From Balneolaceae bacterium (GTDB taxonomy: Bacteria > Bacteroidota > Rhodothermia > Balneolales > Balneolaceae), in contig JAEPQH010000002.1 in the NCBI GenBank assembly GCA_017640605.1, forward strand, positions 186,001-250,000: DNA of 64,000 nucleotides, written 5' to 3'. Of the stretch, positions 27,168-36,428 are shown piece by piece (the stretch's first letter is position 1; each line of letters opens with the position of its first letter). The notes under the pieces are model-generated. The model was not told the DNA's origin. It did no database searches and saw only the letters and a list, made by a program, of their open reading frames with translations. A program made the position numbers and the translations under genes.

Positions 27168-28649
27168 TTAAACAATTCGATCTGGATCACTGAAATCCGG
27201 CACCGAACCCCTATATCCGAATATTCTTTTCATCCACCGCACGCTCGACTCACTTTGATTCTTAATGTACCATTGATCCGCCGCTCGTCGCGCACCTAAA
27301 CCCCAACTTGGATACGGATGAATGGTGTCGGCTAAGTTCCGCAGGGAAACTCCATTTTTCGTAGCAACGGCATATTCCGAAATCAACTCACCCGCATGCG
27401 CCCCTACCGCTCCAGCTCCATAAATTTTACCGGTTAATTTGCTTGCAAAGATTTTGATCATTCCAATTGTTTCCCCTTCGGTAATCGCGCGGTCAATTTT
27501 GGAATACGGAAATCGATAAATTTCATACTTAGTACCGTTTGCATCCAGTTGCTTTTGGGTTGCACCTACATGCGCCAATTCAGGAGATGTATACGTTGCC
27601 CAAGGCACGTGTTTATGATCGATGCTCATCGGAATTTTCAATAGTGCACGAGTAACGGCAATTTTACTCATATGCTCACTCATGTGCGTAAATTGGTATC
27701 TACCGGTTACATCTCCCATTGCATAAATGTGGCTAACGTTTGTATTGCAGCTATTATCAACCTGAATTCCCTTGTTGTTGGTTTTAACACCGGCCGCAGC
27801 TAAGTTTAGCGATTCGTAATTGGCTTTTCGCCCGGTTGCCACTAATAAATGTGAGCCTTGGAGAACTTGTTGATTTCCATCCTTTTCAATCAATACCTCA
27901 ATTCCTTGTCCACCTTTACTTACTTTTTTGATGGATGCCCCTAATTCGAACTGTACGCCTTGATTTCCTAATTCATTTGCCAGAATTGTTACCAACTCGG
28001 GATCATCATTTTGCATAATTCGATCGGCCATATCAACTACTGTAACTTTTGATCCTAATTGAACAAAAGCCTGACTCATCTCTATGCCTATGGGGCCACC
28101 CCCGATAATGATTAAATGCTCGGGCAGATCAGCGATTTCAAAAAGCGACTCATTGGTCAGATAGTCCACTTCATCTAGCCCATTAATTGGAGGAACAAAT
28201 GCTCTTGCTCCAGTAGCAATAAAAAAATACTTACTACTTACTGATCTGGTTTCTCCATTTTCCAGTTTTATGGAAATCGTGTGATCATCTGTAAATGATG
28301 CAGCCCCAAAAACAACTTCGATTCCCATTTCTTCGTAAATCTCCGGGCGATCAGCATCTTCATACACTTCATCCCGGACTTGATGCACATGCTCTATAAC
28401 CTTCTTGAAATTGATTTTCGGCTCGCTATCGAGTAATCCAAATTTACCCGCGTTTCGAATTTGATGAGCAATTTTACCTGCTTTTAAGATCACTTTCGAG
28501 GGCACACACCCAGTCCAAGTACAATCTCCACCTAGTCGATGCGCTTCGATCATCATTGTTTTAGCTCCTACATTGGCAGCAATTCCTGAAGCCGTTAAGC
28601 CGGCTGCTCCTCCCCCAATTACAATGGCATCATATTCGTAAGTAGACAT
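27168..28649 (-). CDS. FAD-dependent NAD(P)/disulfide oxidoreductase (mercuric reductase-like)
   Basis: A 493-residue class I flavoprotein disulfide reductase. FAD motif V-I-G-G-G-A-A-G-L near residue 11; redox-active pair in [10 protein letters not shown] near residue 45; NAD(P) motif [10 protein letters not shown]; second FAD contact A-M-G-D-V-T-G; dimerisation domain with H-P-Y-P-S-W-G-L-G. The C-T-W-T-G-C variant occurs in MerA-like reductases of unknown substrate; the C-terminal Cys pair and N-terminal HMA domain of true MerA are missing, so mercury reduction is not supported. Its leader contains a structure that can hide the GGAG ribosome site (28655-28720). Confidence 0.88.
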   Translation of the reverse strand: MSTYEYDAIVIGGGAAGLTASGIAANVGAKTMMIEAHRLGGDCTWTGCVPSKVILKAGKIAHQIRNAGKFGLLDSEPKINFKKVIEHVHQVRDEVYEDADRPEIYEEMGIEVVFGAASFTDDHTISIKLENGETRSVSSKYFFIATGARAFVPPINGLDEVDYLTNESLFEIADLPEHLIIIGGGPIGIEMSQAFVQLGSKVTVVDMADRIMQNDDPELVTILANELGNQGVQFELGASIKKVSKGGQGIEVLIEKDGNQQVLQGSHLLVATGRKANYESLNLAAAGVKTNNKGIQVDNSCNTNVSHIYAMGDVTGRYQFTHMSEHMSKIAVTRALLKIPMSIDHKHVPWATYTSPELAHVGATQKQLDANGTKYEIYRFPYSKIDRAITEGETIGMIKIFASKLTGKIYGAGAVGAHAGELISEYAVATKNGVSLRNLADTIHPYPSWGLGARRAADQWYIKNQSESSVRWMKRIFGYRGSVPDFSDPDRIV

Positions 28650-28654
28650 AAAAA

Positions 28655-28720
28655 AGTCTCCGATTTAAAGATTATGTAACTAAGATAGACTTAGCAGTAC
28701 ATCAACCAAAACCGGAGACT
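28655..28720 (-). promoter_or_regulatory. Inverted repeat that covers the oxidoreductase ribosome site
   Basis: On the minus-strand RNA, AGTCTCCG (28713-28720) can pair with CGGAGACT (28655-28662); the latter holds the GGAG ribosome site and runs into six U residues just before the AUG at 28649. A smaller hairpin CTAAG/CTTAG (28680-28694) sits in the 50-nt loop. It may be the ppdK terminator, a translation switch, or both. Confidence 0.45.
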
Positions 28721-28737
28721 AAATGTTTACGGAAATG

Positions 28738-31395
28738 TTAGATTTCTACTTCTTCCATTTCTTTGTTTCTGATCACCGACTGAGCGATCGCCAAATGTGC
28801 AATTGGCACTCTATATGGTGAACAGGATACGTAGTCCATTCCCAATTTGTAGCAGTAATCGATACTGGCGGGGTCACCACCGTGTTCGCCACAAATTCCC
28901 ACTTTTAATTCAGGATTTGCAGCATGTCCAAGCTCGGTTCCCATATGAACAAGCTGACCTACGCCATTTACATCCAGAGTTTGGAATGGATCATCTTTTA
29001 AGATGCCTTCATCCAAATAATAAGGAATAAATTTTGTAGCATCATCTCGGCTATATCCTAAGGTCATTTGGGTTAAGTCGTTGGTACCGAATGAGAAGAA
29101 TTCAGCTTCTTTAGCAATCTGATTTGCAACTAAAGCTGCTCTTGGCACTTCGATCATGGTTCCAATTTTGAAATCGATTCGCTCTTTGTATTCACCAAAT
29201 ACCTGCTCGGCAGTTTTTTCGATGATGGCGCGTTGATTCACAAATTCTCTTACGGTTCCTACCAAAGGCACCATAATTTCAGGTACAGCTGTTACACCTT
29301 CCCATCTCAGTTCAATAGCCGCCTCGATAATGGCGCGCGTTTGCATTTCGGTGATTTCCGGATTGGTAACACCTAAACGACAACCTCTATGGCCAAGCAT
29401 TGGGTTAAATTCCTTGAGCGCATTTACTTTTCGTTTCAATACGTCTACGCTAATCTCAAGATCTTCAGCAACTTGCTTAATCTCGCTCTTAGTGTGTGGT
29501 AAGAATTCGTGCAATGGAGGATCTAGTAATCGAACCGTAACAGGCAGGCCATCCATCTCTTTAAAGATTCCTTTGAAGTCTTCTTTTTGATACGGAAGCA
29601 ACTTACTTAGCGCTCTTTTACGTTCTTCGCGAGTTTCGGAAATAATCATTCTTCGAACGGCAGTTACTCGTTCATCTTTGAAGAACATGTGCTCGGTACG
29701 TGCAAGGCCGATACCTTTAGCGCCTAAACTTCTGGCAAGACTTGCATCTTCCGGAGTTTCGGCATTAGCTCGTACTTCCATTTTCTCGAAACTATTAACC
29801 CATCGCATGAAAGTTTCATATTCTTCGCTAAGCACCGGTGGATGCATTTCGCGTTGACCAAGCATTAAAATACCGCGGGTACCGTCAATCGAAATCCAGT
29901 CGCCTTCGTTAACGGTGATTTCACCATTGGTAAACGACTTATTTTTATAATTGATTACGATGTCGCTACATCCGGCAACACAAGGTTTACCCCATCCGCG
30001 TGCAACTACGGCTGCGTGAGAAGTCATACCACCACGTGAAGTCAAAATTCCTTCTGCCGATGACATTCCACCTACATCTTCAGGGCTGGTTTCGATGCGA
30101 ACTAATATTACCATTTCGCCATTTTCTGCTGCTTTTTCGGCTTTTTTGCTACTAAAAACAACTTTTCCAACAGCTGCACCGGGTGAGGCCGGTAGTCCAT
30201 GCCCCAGAATCTCGGTATCTTTAATTGAATCTACTTTAAATTGTGGGTGCAATAATTGCTCGATATGCTCAGGATCTACCAATCCACTAATTGCTTCTTC
30301 TTTGGTAATTAAATCCTGATGAACTAAATCAACCGCGATTCTTACTGCAGCTGCACCGGTACGTTTACCATTTCTGGTTTGAAGGATGTATAATTTTCCT
30401 TCCTGAACGGTAAACTCGATGTCTTGCATATTTTTGTAATGCGCTTCCAACTTATTGGTGTAGTGGTAAAGCTCATCATACACATCCGGCATTTCCTTTT
30501 TCATTTCAGAAATGGGTTCCGGAGTTCGGATACCGGCAACTACGTCTTCGCCCTGGGCGTTAATTAAATATTCGCCATACAATTCGTGCTCCCCGGTGGA
30601 TGGGTTGCGAGTAAAACACACACCAGTTGCGCTACTTTCTCCCATATTTCCGTAGACCATTGCCTGCACATTTACACCTGTTCCAACTAAACCGGAGATA
30701 TGACTGATTTCACGATATTTAATTGCACGGCTGCTGTTCCAAGATGAGAATACTGCGTTCACAGCAAATTTAAGTTGTTCTACCGGATCTTCAGGGAACA
30801 TGTGTCCGGTATGCTTTCTGTAAATCGCTTTATATCGATCGGTTAAAATCTTCAATTCTTCAGCAGAAAGGTCGATATCGTTGCTAACACCAGCTTCTGT
30901 TTTTAAATGATCGATAGCCTCTTCGAAATGCTCGTGAGAAACCCCCATTACAACATCGCCAAACATATCGATAAAACGGCGGTAGCTATCATAAACAAAG
31001 CGTTCGTTGCCTGTTTTCTTGATAAGTGCTTCAACTACGGTGTCGTTAATTCCAAGATTTAAAATTGTATCCATCATACCTGGCATCGATACAGCAGCAC
31101 CAGATCGTACAGAAATAAGTAATGGGTTTACCGGATCCCCGAATTTAGAATCGGTTTCATTTTCAATATGATGCACACCTTCAATAATTTGCTCATATAA
31201 TTCTTCAGGCCAAATCATTCCATTTTCGATGGTGTAAGCACAAGCTTCAGTTGAAATCGTAAATCCCGGTGGCACCGGAATTCCTATGTTACACATTTCA
31301 GCGAGATTTGCACCTTTGCCCCCGATTAGTTCTCGCATATTTCTGTTTCCATCTGTTACATTACCAAAGCGGTATACATAATTTTGATCAGCCAT
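28738..31395 (-). CDS. ppdK: Pyruvate, phosphate dikinase
   Basis: Interconverts pyruvate + ATP + Pi and phosphoenolpyruvate + AMP + PPi. The 885-residue length is standard. N-terminal ATP-grasp: G-G-K-G-A-N-L-A-E-M and V-P-P-G-F-T-I-S-T. Central phosphohistidine domain: G-G-M-T-S-H-A-A-V-V-A-R. C-terminal PEP/pyruvate barrel: S-F-G-T-N-D-L-T-Q-M and G-I-C-G-E-H-G-G-D-P. I start at MADQNYVYRFG (31395), with GAGG upstream; a TTG at 31407 would add four residues. In Bacteroidota this enzyme supports glycolysis or gluconeogenesis; direction cannot be read here. Confidence 0.96.
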   Translation of the reverse strand: MADQNYVYRFGNVTDGNRNMRELIGGKGANLAEMCNIGIPVPPGFTISTEACAYTIENGMIWPEELYEQIIEGVHHIENETDSKFGDPVNPLLISVRSGAAVSMPGMMDTILNLGINDTVVEALIKKTGNERFVYDSYRRFIDMFGDVVMGVSHEHFEEAIDHLKTEAGVSNDIDLSAEELKILTDRYKAIYRKHTGHMFPEDPVEQLKFAVNAVFSSWNSSRAIKYREISHISGLVGTGVNVQAMVYGNMGESSATGVCFTRNPSTGEHELYGEYLINAQGEDVVAGIRTPEPISEMKKEMPDVYDELYHYTNKLEAHYKNMQDIEFTVQEGKLYILQTRNGKRTGAAAVRIAVDLVHQDLITKEEAISGLVDPEHIEQLLHPQFKVDSIKDTEILGHGLPASPGAAVGKVVFSSKKAEKAAENGEMVILVRIETSPEDVGGMSSAEGILTSRGGMTSHAAVVARGWGKPCVAGCSDIVINYKNKSFTNGEITVNEGDWISIDGTRGILMLGQREMHPPVLSEEYETFMRWVNSFEKMEVRANAETPEDASLARSLGAKGIGLARTEHMFFKDERVTAVRRMIISETREERKRALSKLLPYQKEDFKGIFKEMDGLPVTVRLLDPPLHEFLPHTKSEIKQVAEDLEISVDVLKRKVNALKEFNPMLGHRGCRLGVTNPEITEMQTRAIIEAAIELRWEGVTAVPEIMVPLVGTVREFVNQRAIIEKTAEQVFGEYKERIDFKIGTMIEVPRAALVANQIAKEAEFFSFGTNDLTQMTLGYSRDDATKFIPYYLDEGILKDDPFQTLDVNGVGQLVHMGTELGHAANPELKVGICGEHGGDPASIDYCYKLGMDYVSCSPYRVPIAHLAIAQSVIRNKEMEEVEI

Positions 31396-31530
31396 GACCA
31401 GCCTCAATTATTTAATTTTTGTTTCCTAGTAGGAATAGCGGTCACAATGGTACCTGCTATCAACCTTGGTGTAAGTATCTCAAAAGGTTGTGAAGATATT
31501 ATGTAGAAGGGCTTTTTTGAGTTTTAGATG

Positions 31531-31857
31531 CTACTCTGCGATTTTCGCCTGAATTTTTTTCGAGAGTGTAAACGTGCTATACACTATTAATATCACTACA
31601 ATTACGTAAACCCACCACGCAACATTTCTACCAAAAATTAATACATAAAGCGCTGGCATTATAAAAAAGAAAAGTGTGCTAATTACCGGAATATTTATGG
31701 GTTTTTGCCTTCGATGATTGCGCACTATCCAAGCCATTGAGCCTAGATAGGGTGGAATAGAACCAACGTACAGTACAGCAAAAAGGAAAGGATTTACATT
31801 ATGCTGTTCCCCTAATTCAATCACAGATTCCCAAACTGTAAGTAACCAATCAATCAT
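31531..31857 (-). CDS. Small membrane protein, tandem copy 2
   Basis: A 108-residue protein with about three membrane helices. It is a paralogue of the preceding gene: shared pattern N-P-x-x-F-x-x-x-Y-V-G-x-I-P, A-W-I-V-R, F-F-F, G-R-N-V-x-x-W-V-Y. Such short proteins are scattered through Bacteroidota with no known role. Its ATG lies inside the end of the upstream copy (8-bp overlap), so the two are translationally coupled and may form a hetero-oligomer. Confidence 0.78.
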   Translation of the reverse strand: MIDWLLTVWESVIELGEQHNVNPFLFAVLYVGSIPPYLGSMAWIVRNHRRQKPINIPVISTLFFFIMPALYVLIFGRNVAWWVYVIVVILIVYSTFTLSKKIQAKIAE

Positions 31858-32197
31858 CAGCGGGAAATTCGGCTTGTTCTATTTTACCACGAACTTTATT
31901 GATGGTGGAATATGCGCCAACAACTACCATTGCAATCACAACCAAATATACCCAGATTGGCACATTTCGTCCGGCGATAATCAAATACAGGTATGCTGAA
32001 ATGAAAAAGAAAGTCGCCGAAAGTGAGGGTAATATGATTGATTTTCCTTTTTTGTAGCTCCTAACAATCCAAGCAATAGACAAAGTGAAAAACGGAATTG
32101 CCCCCACATAAATGCTCCCAAAGATGATTGGATTTACCCCATAATTTTCTCCTAAACTCAGGAACCAAATTTTAATTGTCTCGAACAATTCTGCCAT
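31850..32197 (-). CDS. Small membrane protein, tandem copy 1
   Basis: A 115-residue protein with about three membrane helices and the same core as 31531-31857, plus a short acidic tail (E-Q-A-E-F-P-A-D-D). Gly-Arg-Asn-Val before the last helix is kept in both copies. It is transcribed away from the zinc-type cluster; the 88-bp gap to the GTG at 32286 holds an inverted repeat that might act on both directions. Function unknown. Confidence 0.78.
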   Translation of the reverse strand: MAELFETIKIWFLSLGENYGVNPIIFGSIYVGAIPFFTLSIAWIVRSYKKGKSIILPSLSATFFFISAYLYLIIAGRNVPIWVYLVVIAMVVVGAYSTINKVRGKIEQAEFPADD

Positions 32198-32219
32198 ACT
32201 TTTGGTTTAATGATTAGAT

Positions 32220-32263
32220 GTACAATATTTTTCAACAATTGTACGATTTGTAGAATATCTTTG
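32220..32263. promoter_or_regulatory. Inverted repeat and -7 promoter element before the zinc-type cluster
   Basis: GTACAAT (32220-32226) and ATTGTAC (32238-32244) are perfect inverted 7-mers, starts 18 bp apart. TATCTTTG at 32256-32263 matches the Bacteroidota -7 element TAnnTTTG exactly and precedes the GTG at 32286 by 22 bp. A repressor at the repeat would overlap the -33 region. Confidence 0.5.
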
Positions 32264-32285
32264 ACAGCTATAATACTACACATCT

Positions 32286-32594
32286 GTGAAAAGAGGCATA
32301 ACAAAAATATCACTTTTTATTTGGGTCGTAACCATCGGCGGGTTCGTCGGGTCTACGATGCATTATCATAGTGAAAGTCTGCACTGCCTCGAACATAATG
32401 ATGAGCAACACTTCACCGAGAACGATCAACTATGCCCTATTGGTGTTGTAAAAAAGAATCAGTTAGCTCATCATACTCACTCAGTTGAAATTGTACTTAA
32501 AGAATTTGGGCTAATTATTCAGCCTACCGATTTTTACGCAGCAACTTCTTTCACTACTTACAAGAAAAACCGCGCGCCCCCTTCATTAGCTTGA
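32286..32594 (+). CDS. Small His/Cys-containing exported protein
   Basis: A 102-residue protein starting at GTG 32286 with an N-terminal hydrophobic stretch (about residues 9-25), probably a signal or anchor. The outer part is rich in potential metal ligands: M-H-Y-H-S-E-S-L-H-C, C-P-I, H-H-T-H-S. It ends R-A-P-P-S-L-A, a tail seen in small Bacteroidota proteins encoded next to metal receptors. Function unknown; a metal-handling role is inferred from composition and from the two downstream genes. Confidence 0.7.
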   Translation: MKRGITKISLFIWVVTIGGFVGSTMHYHSESLHCLEHNDEQHFTENDQLCPIGVVKKNQLAHHTHSVEIVLKEFGLIIQPTDFYAATSFTTYKKNRAPPSLA

Positions 32595-32663
32595 TTCGGA
32601 TTTACAGTTAGCAGTGTTAAACTGCAACCAAATTAATATTTATCATTTTTAATTCATCAAGCC

Positions 32664-33128
32664 ATGAACAACAAAACGTTATTCAACAACCTATTTCTGT
32701 ATTCAATCTTAGGCCTTGCTATTGTAGCATCCGCCTGTTCTAACTCAACTTCTGCCGATGATCATGATGAGCATTCTGAGCCGGAAGGATTTGTTTTAAC
32801 TTTAAACGGTGCTGATGTTGTTACTCAGTTACCTGGTGCAACTATTACCGGTGAATTTGAACTTGCTCCGGGTGAAGAAACTGATCTTATCACTATCTAT
32901 TTTATTGATGAAGATGGAGATCGTTTTCAACCAGATGAGCCAGAGTACAGCTTAGGTTTTGAGTTCGAAGATTCTGGAATTGCAGAATTTGAACAACATT
33001 CTGAGGACGGAAAGTGGAGCTTTCATATTCATGCAGAAGCTGCAGGTATTACCGACCTTCGTCTAAAGCTTATGCACAATGATCACTCTGATTTCACAAC
33101 TCAGGGTATTCATGTTCACGTAGAATAA
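32664..33128 (+). CDS. His/Asp/Glu-rich lipoprotein, probable metal binder
   Basis: A 154-residue lipoprotein (lipobox V-A-S-A-C, Cys25) followed by an acidic His-rich segment S-A-D-D-H-D-E-H-S-E. The rest is one beta-rich domain with F-H-I-H-A-E, L-M-H-N-D-H-S-D and terminal I-H-V-H-V-E. Clustered His and acidic residues suit zinc or copper binding at the outer membrane. It starts 69 bp after the small His protein and ends 12 bp before the receptor, so the three are probably one operon. Confidence 0.8.
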   Translation: MNNKTLFNNLFLYSILGLAIVASACSNSTSADDHDEHSEPEGFVLTLNGADVVTQLPGATITGEFELAPGEETDLITIYFIDEDGDRFQPDEPEYSLGFEFEDSGIAEFEQHSEDGKWSFHIHAEAAGITDLRLKLMHNDHSDFTTQGIHVHVE

Positions 33129-33140
33129 TCGAAGGTTATT

Positions 33141-35348
33141 TTGCATCTATTTCTATCATTAGTGTTGCTTTTCCTTGGGCATTCTTTGCCCGAGGATGGC
33201 AACGCTATTTCTGGGCGAGTACTAGATTCCGAAACAGGAGAAACGATTCCGTTTGCGTATCTCCATGTCGAGGAAGTAAATCGTTCTACCACAACCGACG
33301 CTGATGGATATTTCTCTATCAATAACCTTCCTCTGGGTGAAATTCATCTGGCTGTTCACCGCTTAGGTTATAAAACCAAGCATGTATCACTCACAATTGA
33401 GAGTAATGATGAAACTCTTGACATTGAAATTTATCTCACCCCAACCTTGCTCAGCTCACAATCTATCGAAGTTACAGCTGATGAGTTAACCAGCGGTTCG
33501 CATCTTACGCACGTATCGCAGAAACTTTTTGGGGATGATCTTCGACAGCAAATGGGTGCAACTCTTGCCCAAACGCTCTCGAATGTACCCGGCATTTCGC
33601 AACGCACTATGGGCACAGCCACGGGGCGACCTATCATTCGCGGCTTAGGAGATGAGCGACTTTCTATTTTAGAAGATGGAATTAATAGTGGAGATATTTC
33701 GGATCAATCTGCCGACCATGCGGTTACGATTGAATCATCCTCTACGCAAGAAATTGAAATCGCCCGAGGTCCGGCCGCGTTAGTGTATGGAGCAAATGCT
33801 GTGGGCGGAATTATTAATGTTGTAAGCAATAAAATTAGCTCAAATGTACCACAACGAGTTAATGGTACTTTTTCTATAACGGGTGAAACAGTAAGTACTG
33901 CGGGAGCTTCTTCCCTTTCATTAAGTGTCCCCGTCAATAATGTTGTGTTAAATGCCAATTTGAACGGTCGAACTTCATTAGATACAAACACTCCCGGGGG
34001 CAAAATTGAGAATACTTATACCAATACATATTCTAGTTCATTAGGCATAAGTTATATAAAAAACTGGGGGTATTTAGGAGGTTCACTTTCTTATTATGAC
34101 AGTAATTATGGAATCCCCCCCGATCCTGCGGGACATCCAAATGGTGTGGATATTGACATGCAAAAAATTCAATACGTACTAAAAAGTGAATACGTAATTG
34201 ATAACGACTTTCTCAAAGTTTGGGAAACTGACTTTTCCATCAACAACTACAGTCATATTGAATTTGAATCGAATGGAAGTATTGGAACAGAATTTGGCTT
34301 AGTAACCACCAATTTACGCTCGTTTGTATCGCATGGGGAAGCAGGATTATTGGAAAAAGGAACGTTCGGCATCTCCGCTGAAATGGAAGACTATGCAGTT
34401 TTTGGAGCATCTACCCCAAACTCTAATAGCTACAGTTTCGGAGCTTTTATTGTGGAGGAAAAAGACTTTAACGACCTTCATGTTGAAGCCGGACTGCGCT
34501 TTGATTTTGTTCGAAACGCTCCGAAAGAAAATGATCCTAGTTCTAATATTGGAAATATAAGAGCAAGAGAGTTTAGCGCACTTTCCTCCTCTCTTTCTGC
34601 CATTTACCCATTAAATGAACAATTTATTATTGGAGCAACTCTGCTTAATTCGTTTCGAGCCCCATCACTTGAAGAATTATATAGCGAGGGACCACATTTA
34701 GCTTCCTATAGTTTTGAAATTGGCAATCCGGATCTCAAAGCTGAACGAGGCCTCGCGAAAGAAGTTTTTGTCACCTACAACAACCGCTATACCGTTTTAG
34801 AAGCTGCTTTTTACCACAATGGCTTTTCTAATTATTTGTACGCACAGGATACAGGACGGCGAAATAACAGAAACCCCGATTTAAATGATTTCCAGTTTGT
34901 GGGTGTCGAGGCTCAACTGTATGGCTTCGAAGTTTCAATGGAGCAGCAATTTTTCGGTAATCTTCTCTTCAATGGCTCAGTTACTTACACAGTTGGGCGC
35001 CAAAATGAATCGACCACCAGCTCCAAACAGGTACCACTGCCATTGATTCCTCCATTAACAGTAAAATCTTCGCTCAAATATTCGTCTAAAAGTTTTGAAA
35101 TAGGATCTAGAGTTACTGCTTCTGCAGAACAAAATGACCTAGGTGATTTTGAAACTAAAACAGAGGATTTTGTTTTACTCGATGCATTCGCATCCTATTC
35201 AATTATGTCTGGCAAGTTGCTTCACACCTTTTCATTCAACATTTCGAACATGTTGAATACAACTTACTACAATCACCTTTCACGTATTAAAGAGTTAAAT
35301 CCTGAAGCAGGTAGAAATTTTTCCCTACTTTATCGCCTGTACTTCTAA
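33141..35348 (+). CDS. TonB-dependent receptor, ZnuD-like
   Basis: A 735-residue outer-membrane receptor. Signal peptide, then a CarboxypepD_reg-like domain (about residues 23-105), plug (about 115-225) with I-I-R-G-L-G-D-E-R and R-G-P-A-A-L-V-Y-G-A-N-A-V-G-G-I-I-N-V, and a 22-strand-type barrel ending Y-R-L-Y-F. D-I-S-D-Q-S-A-D-H-A-V-T-I-E in the plug is characteristic of the ZnuD zinc receptor group. With two His-rich neighbours, zinc uptake is the best inference; copper or a metallophore is possible. The start is TTG at 33141; an in-frame stop shortly upstream leaves no ATG. Confidence 0.85.
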   Translation: MHLFLSLVLLFLGHSLPEDGNAISGRVLDSETGETIPFAYLHVEEVNRSTTTDADGYFSINNLPLGEIHLAVHRLGYKTKHVSLTIESNDETLDIEIYLTPTLLSSQSIEVTADELTSGSHLTHVSQKLFGDDLRQQMGATLAQTLSNVPGISQRTMGTATGRPIIRGLGDERLSILEDGINSGDISDQSADHAVTIESSSTQEIEIARGPAALVYGANAVGGIINVVSNKISSNVPQRVNGTFSITGETVSTAGASSLSLSVPVNNVVLNANLNGRTSLDTNTPGGKIENTYTNTYSSSLGISYIKNWGYLGGSLSYYDSNYGIPPDPAGHPNGVDIDMQKIQYVLKSEYVIDNDFLKVWETDFSINNYSHIEFESNGSIGTEFGLVTTNLRSFVSHGEAGLLEKGTFGISAEMEDYAVFGASTPNSNSYSFGAFIVEEKDFNDLHVEAGLRFDFVRNAPKENDPSSNIGNIRAREFSALSSSLSAIYPLNEQFIIGATLLNSFRAPSLEELYSEGPHLASYSFEIGNPDLKAERGLAKEVFVTYNNRYTVLEAAFYHNGFSNYLYAQDTGRRNNRNPDLNDFQFVGVEAQLYGFEVSMEQQFFGNLLFNGSVTYTVGRQNESTTSSKQVPLPLIPPLTVKSSLKYSSKSFEIGSRVTASAEQNDLGDFETKTEDFVLLDAFASYSIMSGKLLHTFSFNISNMLNTTYYNHLSRIKELNPEAGRNFSLLYRLYF

Positions 35349-35361
35349 ATTGAAAATAGAA

Positions 35362-35390
35362 AAAGCCACAGTTTTTCATACCGTGGCTTT
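35362..35390. terminator. Intrinsic terminator after the receptor gene
   Basis: AAAGCCAC (35362-35369) pairs with GTGGCTTT (35383-35390) around a 13-nt loop. The plus-strand T-tract is short (ATATTTA follows); on minus a longer U-rich stretch follows. Confidence 0.65.
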
Positions 35391-35561
35391 ATATTTAGCT
35401 TTAGGTTCAGCTTAAGGAGTTGACTAGTTGACTAACTGTAAGTTATACAGATGCTCTCTCAACGTACCAAAGAGTTTTGCGTCACAACTTTGTTACAGTT
35501 TTATTTAAATAAATTTTTTTAAACTTTATTCACCAACCTTAAACATATATAATTAATAGAC

Positions 35562-36419
35562 TTGAAAACTTTAATTAGTTCTATATTTTTTGCTTTTTCT
35601 CTGTTTTTTTCGAATTCATGTTCCTCTTTAAAGGAATTTGTGAGCATGGAAAAACCAACACTTTCCCTGTCAGATTTTAAAGTAGATCAACTCACTTTAA
35701 GCGATATAGATTTGTTGTTTGATATAAACATCGACAACCCAAATCCTATTGCTGTGAGTGTCAACTCGTATAGCTATTCATTTCTTATTGCTGATCAACA
35801 ATTCGTTTCTGGAGATCAAGAAACAAGCACTGATGTTCCTGCCACTTCATCGAATGTTATACAAGTTCCTGTTTTTTTCGGTTATCAAGAATTATACGAC
35901 ACCTTCGAAGCAATACGTGATGAGGACGAAACGAACTTCACTTTCGAAGGTGTAATTGCGGTAGAGGTTCCAATACTCGGAATTGTAGAGCTACCTTATT
36001 CGCAAAGTGGCAAAATACCTGTAGTAAAGCGACCATATATCCGAGTTCAATCCATGAAAGTTCGGGAACTATCACTTTCAAAAATTTCATTAGATTTCAA
36101 TTTTGAAATAGAAAACCCCAATGCATTCGGTATAGATTTAAGTGGTTTTTCATATGATTTAAACATCAATCAACTACAGGCAATTAATGGAACGGTTAAC
36201 GAGCAAGTTAGTCTTGGCAGTAAATCTACTAATACACTTTCTATTCCATTAGAAGTAAATGTTTTACAAGCAGGGATGGGAATCTACAGAGCTATTTCTA
36301 ATCGTGAGTCATTTGATTTTACTTTTTCCGGCGATGCTACTCTTGGCACAGATTTACCGTACTTTAAATCCTCAACATTCAATTTCAACCGGAGCGGTTC
36401 GGTTGATATCCCAAATTAA
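35562..36419 (+). CDS. LEA14/WHy-domain lipoprotein, two domains
   Basis: A 285-residue lipoprotein with signal ending S-N-S-C (Cys20). Two copies of the water-stress/LEA14 fold follow: residues about 33-150 with L-L-F-D-I-N-I-D-N-P-N-P, and about 165-280 with F-N-F-E-I-E-N-P-N-A-F-G. The D/E-N-P-N signature marks each copy. In bacteria these are envelope proteins of uncertain function, perhaps lipid or stress related. It starts at TTG 35562 and is followed 9 bp later by ogt. Confidence 0.83.
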   Translation: MKTLISSIFFAFSLFFSNSCSSLKEFVSMEKPTLSLSDFKVDQLTLSDIDLLFDINIDNPNPIAVSVNSYSYSFLIADQQFVSGDQETSTDVPATSSNVIQVPVFFGYQELYDTFEAIRDEDETNFTFEGVIAVEVPILGIVELPYSQSGKIPVVKRPYIRVQSMKVRELSLSKISLDFNFEIENPNAFGIDLSGFSYDLNINQLQAINGTVNEQVSLGSKSTNTLSIPLEVNVLQAGMGIYRAISNRESFDFTFSGDATLGTDLPYFKSSTFNFNRSGSVDIPN

Positions 36420-36428
36420 ATTCCACGC

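Noticed and set aside
27168-28649. True mercuric reductase
   Set aside because: The C-terminal vicinal Cys pair and the N-terminal HMA domain of MerA are absent, and no mer genes are nearby.
31408-31530. Gap downstream of the small membrane genes checked for a tRNA or small RNA
   Set aside because: No cloverleaf, CCA end or strong terminator could be seen; nothing to report.
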